Shown: positions 25,395-35,153 of the stretch, piece by piece
How positions within the stretch are numbered: position 1 is the stretch's first letter
How the letters are laid out: each line of letters begins with the position of its first letter
Source of the DNA: Candidatus Schekmanbacteria bacterium RIFCSPLOWO2_02_FULL_38_14
Lineage (GTDB): Bacteria > Schekmanbacteria > GWA2-38-11
Direction: 5' to 3'
DNA: 64,000 nt
NCBI GenBank assembly: GCA_001790855.1
Contig: MGDH01000036.1
Coordinates: 67,604-131,603 of the forward strand
Translations under genes and position numbers: made by a program
The notes under the pieces: generated by a model
Seen by the model: the letters and a program-made list of their open reading frames with translations, nothing else
Database searches by the model: none
Told to the model about the DNA's origin: nothing

Positions 25395-25395
25395 T

Positions 25396-26121
25396 ATGAA
25401 AAATAACAAGATGAAATATAAGCGCATTCTTCTGAAAATCTCAGGAGAAATCTTGGCAGGAAAAAAAGGGTATGGCATCGATATAGAAATAGTGAAAAAG
25501 ATTGCCAATGAAATAAAAGAAGTCCATAAACTTGGAACGCAGATTGCAATAGTAGTCGGCGGAGGCAATATATTCAGAGGCGTAGAACTTACTGTACAGG
25601 AAATAGACAGGGCATCAGGAGACTATATGGGAATGCTTGCGACAGTGATGAACGCTCTTGCCATTCAGAATGCACTGGAAAAACTCGGAGTATATACAAG
25701 AGTCCTTTCAGCAATTGAAATGAAGGAAGTGGCAGAACCTTATATCAGGAGAAGAGCAATAAGACATCTGGAAAAAAACAGAGTTGTAATCTTTGCCGGA
25801 GGAACTGGAAACCCATACTTCACTACAGACACAGCAGCTTCTTTGCGGGCTATGGAGATAAATGCTGATGTGATTCTTAAAGCAACAAAAGTTGACGGAG
25901 TTTACAGCGCTGACCCGATGAAAGATAGTCTTGCAAAAAAATTTCCTCGGCTTACTTATATTCAGGTTCTTGAAAAAGGCTTAAAAGTAATGGATGCTAC
26001 TGCAATATCTCTCTGCATGGATAACAACCTTCCTATAATTGTATTCAATCTGAACCAGGATGGCAATATTAAAAAAGCAGTTATGGGAAAAAAAATCGGA
26101 ACAGTTGTAACAGGGAGCTAA
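25396..26121 (+). CDS. pyrH: UMP kinase
   Basis: 241-residue amino-acid-kinase-fold enzyme that makes UDP from UMP. Blocks: [64 protein letters not shown] and [19 protein letters not shown] second ATG five codons in is an alternative start. One nt separates it from frr. Confidence 0.96.
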   Translation: MKNNKMKYKRILLKISGEILAGKKGYGIDIEIVKKIANEIKEVHKLGTQIAIVVGGGNIFRGVELTVQEIDRASGDYMGMLATVMNALAIQNALEKLGVYTRVLSAIEMKEVAEPYIRRRAIRHLEKNRVVIFAGGTGNPYFTTDTAASLRAMEINADVILKATKVDGVYSADPMKDSLAKKFPRLTYIQVLEKGLKVMDATAISLCMDNNLPIIVFNLNQDGNIKKAVMGKKIGTVVTGS

Positions 26122-26122
26122 T

Positions 26123-26680
26123 ATGATTCAGGAAATCTATAAAGAAATTGAAGAACTTATGAAAAAAGCCTTAACTGCCCTTCACCGCGATTTTGCTTCA
26201 ATAAGGACAGGAAGGGCAAATGCCGCCTTGCTCGATGGAATAAAGGCAAGTTACTACGGCAACCTGACACCGATAAATCAGCTTGCAACAGTTTCCGTTC
26301 CTGAAAACAGATTAATAGTTGTCCAGCCATGGGATCCAAGTGCTCTTGGAGAAATTGAAAAAGCAATTCTAAAATCTGACCTCGGAATATCGCCTGCAAA
26401 CGACGGGAAAACAATAAAGCTCCCGATTCCGGAGCTGACCGAAGAAAGAAGACGCGAGCTTGTTAAAGTAGTGCACAAGAATGCTGAGAGAGAGAGAGTT
26501 TCTATCAGAAACGCCAGAAGGGATGGAAATGAAAAGATAAAGTCATTGCAGAAAGAAAAAAAAATAACTGAGGATGACGCACACAAAGCCCAGACTGAAA
26601 TTCAGAAAATTACTGATAAATACATGGAACGCCTTGAATCAGCAGTAAAGAGCAAGGAAGAAGAAATTTTAAAGTTTTAA
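26123..26680 (+). CDS. frr: Ribosome recycling factor
   Basis: 185 residues, full length. Typical blocks: DFASIRTGRANAALLDGI, YYGNLTPINQLATVSVPE, PWDPSALGEIEKAI and the second helical domain LTEERRRELVKVVHKNAE...RNARRDGNEKIK. It splits post-termination ribosomes with EF-G. GGGAG precedes the ATG. Confidence 0.97.
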   Translation: MIQEIYKEIEELMKKALTALHRDFASIRTGRANAALLDGIKASYYGNLTPINQLATVSVPENRLIVVQPWDPSALGEIEKAILKSDLGISPANDGKTIKLPIPELTEERRRELVKVVHKNAERERVSIRNARRDGNEKIKSLQKEKKITEDDAHKAQTEIQKITDKYMERLESAVKSKEEEILKF

Positions 26681-26778
26681 GTTTAAAGGCTACTCTGTGT
26701 AACCGCATTAAATTTAAAAAAGCCCTTGAAAATAACAGTAACTCTAAACTTAGCTATTTCTAAAGGTGGTGAAACTGG

Positions 26779-26949
26779 ATGCATACAATAAATGATGAGT
26801 GCATTGCTTGCGGAACCTGTGCTGAGGTGTGCCCATCAGAGGCAATAAAAGCAGGAGAGAACAAATACATTATTGACGACAACTGCACTGATTGCGGAAC
26901 CTGTGTTGAAGCATGCCCTGTTGATGCAATAAAAGCTCCGGCGGCTTAA
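26779..26949 (+). CDS. 2[4Fe-4S] ferredoxin
   Basis: 56-residue clostridial-type ferredoxin. Two CxxCxxCxxxCP motifs, CIACGTCAEVCP and CTDCGTCVEACP, each hold one [4Fe-4S] cluster; the internal repeat is clear. It is a low-potential electron carrier, which fits the radical SAM and anaerobic enzymes in the genome. An AAAGGTGGTG ribosome site precedes the ATG. It is placed between frr and uppS and is followed by a terminator, so it ends the ribosomal transcription unit. Confidence 0.93.
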   Translation: MHTINDECIACGTCAEVCPSEAIKAGENKYIIDDNCTDCGTCVEACPVDAIKAPAA

Positions 26950-26971
26950 TGTCAATTTTCTTAAAACAAGA

Positions 26972-27017
26972 ATTAGGTCGAGAATCAAAAACATGATTTT
27001 TCGGCCTAATTTTTTTA
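26972..27017 (+). terminator. Rho-independent terminator after the ferredoxin gene
   Basis: ATTAGG(T)CGA...AATCA pairs with TGATT...TCGGCCTAAT, followed by seven T (27011-27017). Strong stem with few mismatches, 23 nt after the ferredoxin stop. Confidence 0.85.
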
Positions 27018-27162
27018 TTTCTACTGAATAGAGTTGAAATAAACAAGCTATTATTATAGCATATAAAACTTAAACATTCTGTTGGAAAAACACAATATGA
27101 TGTCATTCAGTCTGTGTCGCAATGTCATTGCGATGGAGCAAAGCGACTGAAGCAATGTAGTT

Positions 27163-27936
27163 ATGCGCGAAGAAGAACTTTTAAAAAAAATAGATCCCAA
27201 AAAGCTTCCAAGACATATTGCTATCATAATGGATGGCAACGGAAGATGGGCAAGGATGAGAAAGCTTAACAGGATTGAAGGCCACAGAAGAGCAACAGAA
27301 ACTGTAAGAAATGTTGTTATGACTTGCAGGGAGTTAAACATAGAGATTCTGACTCTTTACACCTTCTCGCAGGAAAACTGGAACAGGCCAAAGACTGAAA
27401 TAAGCGCGCTTATGATACTTCTGAAAAAATTCCTGAGAGATGAACTGGAAGAAATGATGGGCAACAATATAAGGCTTATCTCCATTGGCAGAACAGAAAG
27501 ATTGCCTGTTGATGTAAAAAGAACTCTGGATTTTGTCACCGGACAGACTAAAAACAATGACGGAATGATACTCAACCTTGCATTGAGCTATGGAAGCAGA
27601 ACAGAGATAATTGATACAGTAAAAAAAATAGCAAACAAAGTAAAAGAGAAAACTCTTGGCATAGATGAGATAAACGATGAAATCTTTTCTAAAAATCTCT
27701 ATACATCAGACCTTCCCGACCCGGACCTTATGATAAGAACAAGCGGAGAAATGAGGATAAGCAATTTCCTGCTTTGGCAGCTTGCTTATGCAGAACTCTG
27801 GATTACTCCTGTCCTCTGGCCTGACTTTAACAAGGTACACCTCTTTGAAGCCATACTTGATTACCAGAGCAGAGAACGCAGATTTGGACTCACTGCCGAG
27901 CAATTAAAGGAAAAAAAGAGGGTAATGCTCTTTTGA
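27163..27936 (+). CDS. uppS: Isoprenyl transferase (undecaprenyl diphosphate synthase)
   Basis: 257-residue cis-prenyltransferase. HIAIIMDGNGRWARMR holds the catalytic Asp and phosphate-binding Arg; EGHRRATETVR, LTLYTFSQENWNRP, PDLMIRTSGEMRISNFLLWQLAYAELWIT and the closing YQSRERRFG are the conserved regions. It makes the lipid carrier for wall and O-antigen sugars. Its stop overlaps the TTG start of cdsA. Confidence 0.95.
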   Translation: MREEELLKKIDPKKLPRHIAIIMDGNGRWARMRKLNRIEGHRRATETVRNVVMTCRELNIEILTLYTFSQENWNRPKTEISALMILLKKFLRDELEEMMGNNIRLISIGRTERLPVDVKRTLDFVTGQTKNNDGMILNLALSYGSRTEIIDTVKKIANKVKEKTLGIDEINDEIFSKNLYTSDLPDPDLMIRTSGEMRISNFLLWQLAYAELWITPVLWPDFNKVHLFEAILDYQSRERRFGLTAEQLKEKKRVMLF

Positions 27937-28739
27937 AAATAATTCCTTCAAAGAGAATATTAACAGCACTGATTCTTATACCAGCCATACTCCTTATATT
28001 GGAAAAAGGAGAAAGGATTGCTTTTTTCCTGCTTGTTACAGCAGCCCAGGTTCTGGCGCTCATAGAATTTTACAATATTTTTTCAAAGACAGGCATTAAG
28101 GTCCAAAAATATCTGGGAATCTTGTTTGGTATTTTTATTTCGTATCTGTTTTACAAAAACAGACTCCCTGAAATACTGCTGACCATAACTTTAAGCGTTA
28201 TATTCACTTCAATTGCAAGGGTTTTTGACAGAGATGGTTTAAAAGACAGCCTTTTTGGTATTGCTGCTACTGTCTCTGGATTGATTTATGCATCAGTTCT
28301 TGGAGGATATTTAATCCTTGTAAGAAATCTTGATAACGGGCTAAATTATATTTATATATTGCTTATAATCATATGGGGGTCTGATTCCGGAGCTTATTTT
28401 ATTGGAAGGAAATGGGGGAAAAACAAACTTTCTCCTGCTATAAGCCCTAATAAATCAATTGAAGGCGCAATAGGAGGGGTTCTAGCAGGAATTTTAGGCG
28501 CATCCTTCTGGTGGTTCCGCGGAGAATTCTCTATTTTACACTGCCTGATTTTCGGCACATTAATATCATTGGCAGGAATAACTGGAGATTTGTTTGAATC
28601 CCTTATAAAAAGAACTGCCGGGATAAAAGATTCTGGAAACCTGTTCCCGGGTCACGGAGGAATTCTTGACCGCATAGATTCACTTTTATTTGCTGCACCT
28701 GTGTGGTACTATTACATCAAATATTTCTTGATTAGATAA
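27933..28739 (+). CDS. cdsA: Phosphatidate cytidylyltransferase
   Basis: 268-residue membrane enzyme making CDP-diacylglycerol for phospholipid synthesis. TTG start overlapping the uppS stop. Several hydrophobic helices lead to the family signature at the C-terminus: SLIKRTAGIKDSGNLFPGHG followed by GILDRIDS, with the metal-binding Asp residues. Confidence 0.94.
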   Translation: MKIIPSKRILTALILIPAILLILEKGERIAFFLLVTAAQVLALIEFYNIFSKTGIKVQKYLGILFGIFISYLFYKNRLPEILLTITLSVIFTSIARVFDRDGLKDSLFGIAATVSGLIYASVLGGYLILVRNLDNGLNYIYILLIIIWGSDSGAYFIGRKWGKNKLSPAISPNKSIEGAIGGVLAGILGASFWWFRGEFSILHCLIFGTLISLAGITGDLFESLIKRTAGIKDSGNLFPGHGGILDRIDSLLFAAPVWYYYIKYFLIR

Positions 28740-28782
28740 TACCCCTTGAAACTTTTACCTTTACAGATTATGGAGGAAACCA

Positions 28783-29881
28783 ATGGAATGGGAAATAGAA
28801 CAAAGAATCAAAACGCTTGAAGACAAGATCGAAAAGCTATGGGGGCATCTTTGACCTCGAGGAAAAGAAAAAAAAATTAGAAGAGATTGAAAAAGAAACA
28901 TCAAATCCTGAATTCTGGGCTGATAAAAATAAGGCAAAGGAAGTGCTTGCAAGCCGCAAAATCCTTTCCAAGGCAATACAGTCATGGGAAGATATGTGGA
29001 AAAATTTCTCAGACCTGAAGGAATTCTACACACTTGCAAAAGAAGAAAATGATGAGAACACTGTTCTGGGCATTGCAACAGAGATTGATAAAATGGAAGC
29101 CATTGTCTTAAAGTTTGAAGTCCAGACAATTCTTTCCGGAGAAAATGATTACAATAATGCAATAGTCTCAATTCATCCGGGAGCCGGAGGAACTGAATCG
29201 CAGGACTGGGCACAGATGCTTCTGAGAATGTATCTTCGATGGGCTGAAAGGCATGGCTTTAAACCTGAAATCAATGAAACTCAGCAGGGAGAAGAAGCAG
29301 GAATCAAAAGCGCAACATTTACTGTAACAGGTGAGTATGCCTATGGGAATTTAAAGGCTGAAGCAGGTGTTCACAGGCTTGTCAGGATTTCACCTTTTGA
29401 TGCCAACAAAAGGAGACACACATCCTTTGCTTCAGTATTTGTAATTCCTGAAATAGATGATGAAATTGTTGTGGACATAAAGGATGAGGACTTGAAAATT
29501 GATACCTTCCGCTCCGGAGGGGCAGGAGGACAGCACGTAAATGTTACTGACTCGGCAGTAAGAATCACTCATATTCCATCGGGCATTATTGTTTCGTGCC
29601 AGAATGAACGCTCGCAACACAAAAACAAGTCAACTGCCTTAAAGATTCTCAGGTCAAAGCTCTATAAAAAAAAGCTTGAAGAAGAAAAAAACAAGTTTGA
29701 AAAATTACACGGAGAGAAAAAAGATATTGCGTGGGGAAGCCAGATACGCTCATATGTTCTTCATCCTTACCGTATGGTAAAAGACCACAGGACTGAAATT
29801 GAGACAGGCAATGCTGATGCGGTGCTTGATGGAGATATTGACAAATTCATAGAGGCATATTTGATGAGAGGCGGGAAGTAA
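28783..29881 (+). CDS. prfB: Peptide chain release factor 2, with programmed +1 frameshift
   Basis: 365 residues, exactly the length of E. coli RF2, if the reading frame shifts +1 after codon 23. The ATG at 28783 has a GGAGG site. Frame 1 reads to ...KLWGHL and meets UGA at 28852-28854; the site is GGGGG-cat-CTT-TGA-C, an internal Shine-Dalgarno three nt before the slippery CTT, as in the classic RF2 signal. After slipping (join 28783-28851 with 28853-29881) the protein continues LDLEEKKKK. GGQ (GGAGGQHVNVTDSAVR) and the SPF stop-codon motif (RISPFDANKRR) are present. RF2 scarcity at the UGA favours the shift, giving autoregulation. Confidence 0.95.
28841..28855 (+). promoter_or_regulatory. 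RF2 programmed frameshift site
   Basis: GGGGGCATCTTTGAC: internal Shine-Dalgarno (GGGGG), slippery CTT and in-frame UGA followed by C, the weak termination context found at natural prfB frameshift sites. Confidence 0.92.
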
Positions 29882-30067
29882 AATTTAAAATTCTAAATTC
29901 TAAGCACTAAACAATATCAAATGACCAAAATCCAAAACAGAGTTATGAGAAGTCCAAGAATTTTTTGAATTTTGAAAATTTGAATTTTGAATTTGTTTAC
30001 CCCGCTTAGAAATTTTAATTTCTAACGGGGTTTAGGATTTAGATATTAGAATTTAGTATTTAATTTT
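29882..30067. repeat. AAATTC/TTTAGAATTT fold-back repeat, copy 2
   Basis: Left words AAATTCTAAATTCTAAGCAC and TGACCAAAATCCAAAACAG; right words TTTAGGATTTAGATATTAG and AATTTAGTATTTAATTTT; centre holds CCCCGCTTAGAAATTTTAAT facing TTTCTAACGGGG. It lies between prfB and lysS. Confidence 0.75.
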
Positions 30068-30080
30068 ATAAGGTGTAACA

Positions 30081-31568
30081 ATGAAAAATGAAGAAAATGA
30101 ATTAATTGTTCAGAGAAAAAATAAGATTGAAGAACTAAAGGCTCTCGGTATTAATTCATATCCAAACGATTTCAAGCCTGCTCATACTATAAATAATATT
30201 ATGATTAAATACCGTGAAAAAAACAGCGAAGAAATTGAAAAGCTGAGTGAAGAAGCTCAGATTTCAGGAAGGATTATTACAATGAGAGTGATGGGAAAGA
30301 CAACCTTTGCCCACATTCAGGACTCCTCAGGGAAAATGCAGATTATGGTTAGGGAAAATGACCTTGGTGAAAGGGATTATACCATTTTCAAAAAGCTTCT
30401 GGATATCGGGGATTTCATAGGCATAAAAGGAAGGGTGTTCCGTACCAAAACCGGTGAACTTACAATACTGGGATTTTTCTTCAAGCTTCTGTCAAAATCG
30501 ATCAGGCCTCTGCCGGAAAAATGGCATGGGTTAAAGGACATTGAGATAAGATACAGGCAGAGATATGTGGATTTAATTGTCAACTCAGATGTAAAAACTG
30601 TTTTTGAGAAAAGAAGCCGTATAATAAGTTCTTTGCGTGAGTTTATGAACCGTGAAGGATTTCTGGAGGTTGAAACACCAATGATGCAGTCAATTCCCGG
30701 AGGTGCTGCTGCAAAACCATTCAAGACCTATCACAATGCCCTTGGAATGGAGCTTTTTCTCAGAATTGCCCCGGAATTATACCTGAAGCGTCTGGTAGTA
30801 GGCGGAATAGAACGGGTTTATGAAATAAACAGAAACTTCAGAAATGAAGGAATCTCAACACAGCATAATCCGGAATTCACAATGATGGAATTTTATATGG
30901 CTTATGCCACTTATCTTGATTTGATGGAATTTACAGAAAAACTGATTTCCCTCACTGCTGAAAAGGTTCTTGGAACACCTAAAATCAAATATGGCGAATA
31001 TGACATAGATTTAACTCCTCCATGGGAAAGAATAGGATTGGTCAGTTCGATTGAAAAATTCACAGGCATTGCAGGAGAAGAATTTAAAACCATTGAATCT
31101 GCCTCCAGAGCTGCAAAAAGGCTTGGAATAAAATTTAATGAAAAAGCCCCAAAGGGAAAGATTATCCTTACAGTTTTTGAGGAGCTTGTTCAGCCCAAGC
31201 TGATTAATCCGGTTTTCATCTATGACTTTCCCCTTGATATATCTCCCCTTTCAAGGAAAAAAGATGATAACCCTGAACTTGTGGAAAGGTTTGAGCTTTA
31301 TGTTGCTGGAATAGAGGTTGCAAACGCATTCAGCGAGCTGAATGACCCGCAGGACCAGAGGGAGCGTTTCATAAGACAGATGGATGAAAGAGCTTCAGGG
31401 AACCAGGAGGCGCATATGATGGATGAAGACTATCTGAAAGCGCTTGAACAGGGAATGCCTCCCACCGCAGGAGAAGGAATCGGGATTGACCGCCTGATAA
31501 TGCTTCTCACAAATTCAAACTCGATAAAAGATGTAATACTCTTCCCTCAAATGAGAAAAGAAAGTTAG
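30081..31568 (+). CDS. lysS: Lysyl-tRNA synthetase, class II
   Basis: 495 residues. An OB-fold anticodon domain (about 60-150, [21 protein letters not shown]) is followed by the class II catalytic core: motif 1 ([25 protein letters not shown]), motif 2 ([23 protein letters not shown]) and motif 3 ([13 protein letters not shown]). The [26 protein letters not shown] stretch is LysRS-specific. ATG preceded by AAGGTGT. It charges tRNA-Lys. Confidence 0.96.
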   Translation: MKNEENELIVQRKNKIEELKALGINSYPNDFKPAHTINNIMIKYREKNSEEIEKLSEEAQISGRIITMRVMGKTTFAHIQDSSGKMQIMVRENDLGERDYTIFKKLLDIGDFIGIKGRVFRTKTGELTILGFFFKLLSKSIRPLPEKWHGLKDIEIRYRQRYVDLIVNSDVKTVFEKRSRIISSLREFMNREGFLEVETPMMQSIPGGAAAKPFKTYHNALGMELFLRIAPELYLKRLVVGGIERVYEINRNFRNEGISTQHNPEFTMMEFYMAYATYLDLMEFTEKLISLTAEKVLGTPKIKYGEYDIDLTPPWERIGLVSSIEKFTGIAGEEFKTIESASRAAKRLGIKFNEKAPKGKIILTVFEELVQPKLINPVFIYDFPLDISPLSRKKDDNPELVERFELYVAGIEVANAFSELNDPQDQRERFIRQMDERASGNQEAHMMDEDYLKALEQGMPPTAGEGIGIDRLIMLLTNSNSIKDVILFPQMRKES

Positions 31569-31575
31569 AGCTTTT

Positions 31576-32844
31576 ATGGCTTTTGAACTGTTCATTGGGC
31601 TCAGATATTTAAAGGCAAAGCGAAAAAATAATTTCATCTCCCTGATAACTTTTCTTTCCATAGGTGGCGTTACCCTGGGAGTCATGACTCTTATAATTGT
31701 GATTTCTGTCATCAATGGTTTTGAAGAAAAGATGAAGGAAAAGATTCTTGGAGTCAACTCCCATATAGTCATTTTAAAACAGAACCGTGAAGGTACAATA
31801 AAAGAGTATAGAAGCATCATTGACTTATTGAAAAATTATAAAAGAATCGAAAAGGTAAATCCCTTTGTCTATTCTCAGGCAATGCTCTCTTCAAGAGGGA
31901 AAACATCAGGAGTTTTTTTAAGAGGGGTCACAGCCTCCTATATAAGCCAGATAAAAGACTTTGCAAAAATAGAAAGAGTCTCCTTCTCACTGCCCTTTAA
32001 TAAAGATATAATTCCCCTTAGTCCCCCTTTATCAAAGGGGGATTCAGGGGAATTTGATGGCATAATCATTGGCAAGGAACTGGCTTCAAAACTTAATGTG
32101 AAGTTAAACGATTTTCTTACAATGATAACCCCGCATCGAAGAGGAAGCCTTCAGAACTCCCTTGCAGGGTTTAAAAGATTTAAAATCGTTGGAATATTTG
32201 ATTCAGGAATGTATGAATATGATTTGAACCTTGCCTACATCTCTCTTGAAAATGCACAGAGCATTCTCGGGATTAATGATTCAGTTTCAGGGATTGAAAT
32301 AAAAACTGATGACCCTTACTCTTGCGATGAAATTGTCCGCAATGTCCGCTCAAGGCTGAAATTCCCGTATCTGGTCAGGGACTGGAAAGAAATGAACAGG
32401 AATCTTTTTACAGCTCTCTGGATACAGAAAATAATTCTCTTCATAATCATAATGCTCATCATCGTAGTGGCTGCATTTAACATAATAAGCACTCTGATAA
32501 TGATGGTTATTGAAAAGACAAAAGAGATTTCTATTTTAAGGTCAATTGGGGCTACAAGGAACAATATACGAAAATTATTCATCATTCAGGGCGCAGTGAT
32601 TGGAATTGCGGGAACCCTTCTCGGTGATATTGGCGGTTATATTGCGTGCATGGTTTTAAAAAAATACCAGTTTATCAAAATAGACTATACAATCTATTAC
32701 ATAAAAACCCTTCCGGTGATAATGGACCCGGCAACATTTTTAATTATTTCAGCATATTCGCTGGCAATATGCTTCCTGTTTACCTTTTTCCCTGCATGGC
32801 AGGCATCAAGGCTTAACATAGTTGAAGGACTGAGGTATGAATGA
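31576..32844 (+). CDS. lolC: Lipoprotein-releasing ABC transporter permease LolC/E, first copy
   Basis: 422 residues, FtsX/MacB-fold permease: N-terminal helix (about 22-47, FLSIGGVTLGVMTLIIVISVI), large periplasmic domain, then three helices (about 275-300, 320-345, 380-405). Start MAFELFIGLRYLKAKRKNNF and end PAWQASRLNIVEGLRYE are the LolC/E family ends. It pairs with the next permease and LolD (16814). Odd: residues about 146-161 (PLSPPLSKGDSGEF) are encoded by a palindrome of a family that is otherwise intergenic (32010-32054). lolC and lolE are assigned by order only. Confidence 0.88.
   Translation: MAFELFIGLRYLKAKRKNNFISLITFLSIGGVTLGVMTLIIVISVINGFEEKMKEKILGVNSHIVILKQNREGTIKEYRSIIDLLKNYKRIEKVNPFVYSQAMLSSRGKTSGVFLRGVTASYISQIKDFAKIERVSFSLPFNKDIIPLSPPLSKGDSGEFDGIIIGKELASKLNVKLNDFLTMITPHRRGSLQNSLAGFKRFKIVGIFDSGMYEYDLNLAYISLENAQSILGINDSVSGIEIKTDDPYSCDEIVRNVRSRLKFPYLVRDWKEMNRNLFTALWIQKIILFIIIMLIIVVAAFNIISTLIMMVIEKTKEISILRSIGATRNNIRKLFIIQGAVIGIAGTLLGDIGGYIACMVLKKYQFIKIDYTIYYIKTLPVIMDPATFLIISAYSLAICFLFTFFPAWQASRLNIVEGLRYE
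32010..32054. repeat. CCCCCTTT palindrome inside lolC
   Basis: Outer arms AATTCCCC/GGGGAATT and inner arms CCCCCTTT-atc-AAAGGGGG form a nested palindrome in frame within lolC. The same layout is intergenic at 51317-51365 and 56361-56423. Confidence 0.85.
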
Positions 32845-32846
32845 AT

Positions 32847-33016
32847 AAGTTAACAGTCGTCGGTGAATAGTGAATAGTAAAAATGGATACTATTCATTGT
32901 TCACTATTAACTATAAGTGAACGACATAAGTAACATCCCATACGATAGGGATTGAGATATGTCTACTTATTTATGACGTTAACTATAAATACTATATACT
33001 ATTCACTATTCACTAA
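32847..33016. repeat. ATAGTGAATAG fold-back repeat between the two lol permease genes
   Basis: GTCGGTGAATAGTGAATAGT on the left faces ACTATATACTATTCACTATT on the right; inside, TATAAGTGAACGACATAAG faces CTTATTTATGACGTTAACTA. A piece of the inner arm recurs at 35211-35238. No gene inside. Confidence 0.7.
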
Positions 33017-33019
33017 CTT

Positions 33020-34273
33020 ATGTACGAATTTTTCATAGCAACAAGATATCTTAAAGGCAAAAGAAGAAAAAAATTTGTCTCAACTATAACGATTATCTCA
33101 GTAGCAGGAATTGCTGTCGGGGTTATGGCTCTGATAATTGTTATTTCAGTTATGAACGGATTTGAAAACGATTTGAGAGAAAAAATTCTTGCAGCAAAAC
33201 CCCACATAATAATTATGAAAAAAGATGAAAGCCCAATTTATGGCTATCAGAAAATAACAGACAATTTGCAGGAAGCTGCAGGGGTCATTTCATCATCAGC
33301 AGTCATAAAGGGACAGGTTATGCTCGCCTCAGGCTCCAGTTCCCTTGGAGCAGAAGTGACTGGGATAGATATAGACAACAAACTCCATCATAAAAAACTC
33401 ATAGAAACAATTAAAACGGGAAGCTATGATTATTTGAAAAAGTCTGCTCCCACAACAGACAATCAGATTACAAAAAAAGAAAAACATTATATTATTCTTG
33501 GTAAAGAACTTGCTTCTGCGCTTAATATTTTCCAGGGAGATAGCATAAAAATGATTTCACCGATTGGCAGAGCTACCCCTGTTGGAATGATTCCAATAAT
33601 TAAAGAGTTTTATCTTGGAGCAGTATTTGAATCCGGAATGTATGAACACGATTCAGCATCTGCATATATAAATTTTGATGACGGAGATAATTTTTTCCAG
33701 ATGAAAGGCAGGGCATCAGCAATTGAAGTAAAAGTTGCAGATATCTTCAAAGCCAATGAAATGGCTTCAGATATTAGAAAAAAACTCGGCGATTCTTATG
33801 ATGTAAGGGACTGGATGGAAATGAACAAACATCTTTTTTCAGCTCTCAAACTTGAGAAAACAGCAATGTTTGCCATTCTTCTTCTGATAATACTGGTCGC
33901 GGTTTTCAACATAGCAAGCACGCTCATCATGATTGTAATGGAAAAGGCAAGAGAAATTGCAATATTAAGGTCAGTTGGCGCAACAAGAAATGAAATAATG
34001 AAAATATTCATGATAGAGGGAGTAATTACAGGACTTGTAGGAACATCTCTTGGAGTAATTGCAGGAGTAACTCTTTCGTTGCTGCTTGCAAAATATCAGT
34101 TTGTCAAACTGGACGAAACAATTTTTTATATCACCAGAATCCCTGTTTTAATGGATACTCTTACTGTTATTCTGATTGCTGTTTCATCAATAGTTTTAAG
34201 TTTTCTTTCCACAATTTATCCCTCCTGGTTTGCATCAAGACTCAATCCTGTTGAATCACTAAGGTATGAGTAG
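33020..34273 (+). CDS. lolE: Lipoprotein-releasing ABC transporter permease LolC/E, second copy
   Basis: 417 residues, clear paralogue of the preceding permease: MYEFFIATRYLKGKRRKKFVS start, first helix VAGIAVGVMALIIVISVMNGFE, periplasmic domain, three C-terminal helices and the end PSWFASRLNPVESLRYE. AREIAILRSVGATRNEI is the coupling-helix region that meets LolD. Without the repeat-derived insert of its neighbour at the matching place. The pair would form the LolC-LolE heterodimer in the inner membrane. Confidence 0.88.
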   Translation: MYEFFIATRYLKGKRRKKFVSTITIISVAGIAVGVMALIIVISVMNGFENDLREKILAAKPHIIIMKKDESPIYGYQKITDNLQEAAGVISSSAVIKGQVMLASGSSSLGAEVTGIDIDNKLHHKKLIETIKTGSYDYLKKSAPTTDNQITKKEKHYIILGKELASALNIFQGDSIKMISPIGRATPVGMIPIIKEFYLGAVFESGMYEHDSASAYINFDDGDNFFQMKGRASAIEVKVADIFKANEMASDIRKKLGDSYDVRDWMEMNKHLFSALKLEKTAMFAILLLIILVAVFNIASTLIMIVMEKAREIAILRSVGATRNEIMKIFMIEGVITGLVGTSLGVIAGVTLSLLLAKYQFVKLDETIFYITRIPVLMDTLTVILIAVSSIVLSFLSTIYPSWFASRLNPVESLRYE

Positions 34274-34504
34274 TAAGGTTTTAAACCTTTAACTGCCTGC
34301 TGAAAACTGATAGTGGACATCTTATTTGGAATACATTGATAAATAGCATCTCACTTTTTTCGTTGACAAAAGTAATTCTATTGATAACTCTCAATCCGCT
34401 TCTTTGTTTATCAACACTTTGGCTTTAATTTAGGCAATCCATTTTTAAAAATTGCGTAGGGCTATAATATCCTTTTAGTCTTATTCTGAGAAGGGTATAT
34501 TTTA

Positions 34505-34945
34505 ATGCATGCAAGAGCATTTGGTTTTATTCTTGTTTTTTTAATTTTTCTTCCAGCTATTTCTTCATCTGAGCTTGCACTGACTTCTAATAATGCTAAT
34601 CACTATGCTCCCAAGTGGTCTCCTTCAGGAGATTTCATATTTTATCAAAGACCTGATGCTTACAATAATCTCCATTTATACAAAATTCTAAGTTCAGGTG
34701 GTTCAGAAATTCCTTTAGGTACAGAACCATGGATTAGCTACTATGACCCACAAATTTCTCCAGATGGAACAAAGATAGTCTATTCTCGACAGGGTAATGA
34801 CGAAATCTATAGGAGAAAGGGGGGCGTTGTTTTTAAAGAACACGTTCAATTTCTTCGGGGTTGTGAAAAGAGATACTCGCTTGCTCATGCCAGAACAAGC
34901 GGGATTAGATGCTTCCGGAACTCTTTGCTTGTTTTAATTGCTTGA
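34505..34945 (+). pseudogene. Truncated PD40 / TolB-like repeat protein, cut by a transposase remnant
   Basis: A signal peptide (ALFGFILVFLIFLPAISS-like, residues 1-22) is followed by two PD40 beta-propeller strands, HYAPKWSPSGDFIFYQR and YYDPQISPDGTKIVYSRQGNDEI. Similarity stops at about residue 101, exactly where the element at 34819-35040 begins; the remaining 45 residues are read from the element. TolB-like proteins need several such repeats, so this is the stump of a longer secreted protein. No continuation of the propeller was found after the element. Confidence 0.65.
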
Positions 34946-35040
34946 GATTTAGGGCAGGGATATTATAAATATTGTTAAGGCTATCCAAAATGTGGGAACT
35001 AAAAATGAAAAGTGATAGTATTCAACAACGTCCCCTATTT
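34819..35040. mobile_element. Decayed REP-associated Y1 transposase element, N-terminal remnant
   Basis: Ends GGGGCGTTGTT (34821) and AACAACGTCCCC (35024-35035) are inverted. Inside, on plus, a 16-residue frame 34887-34937 (MPEQAGLDASGTLCLF) resembles the conserved start of REP-associated tyrosine transposases (MPRQARLDAPGTL-type). The rest of the transposase is missing. It interrupts the PD40 gene. The rest of the gap to 35257 holds a hairpin repeat (35154-35205) and no gene. Confidence 0.6.
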
Positions 35041-35153
35041 ACCTTACTCGGCAGTTAGCACTGACATTTTCATTAGGCTATCACAGGCTCTCATAAAACT
35101 ATTGAAATCCTAATAGCAATTTGATATTATGGTAAACGCTAAAAGCAAATAGG

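Noticed and set aside
28817-28855. ATG at 28817 as start of release factor 2
   Set aside because: It has no ribosome site and lies in the shifted frame; the frameshift model restores the family length and N-terminus.
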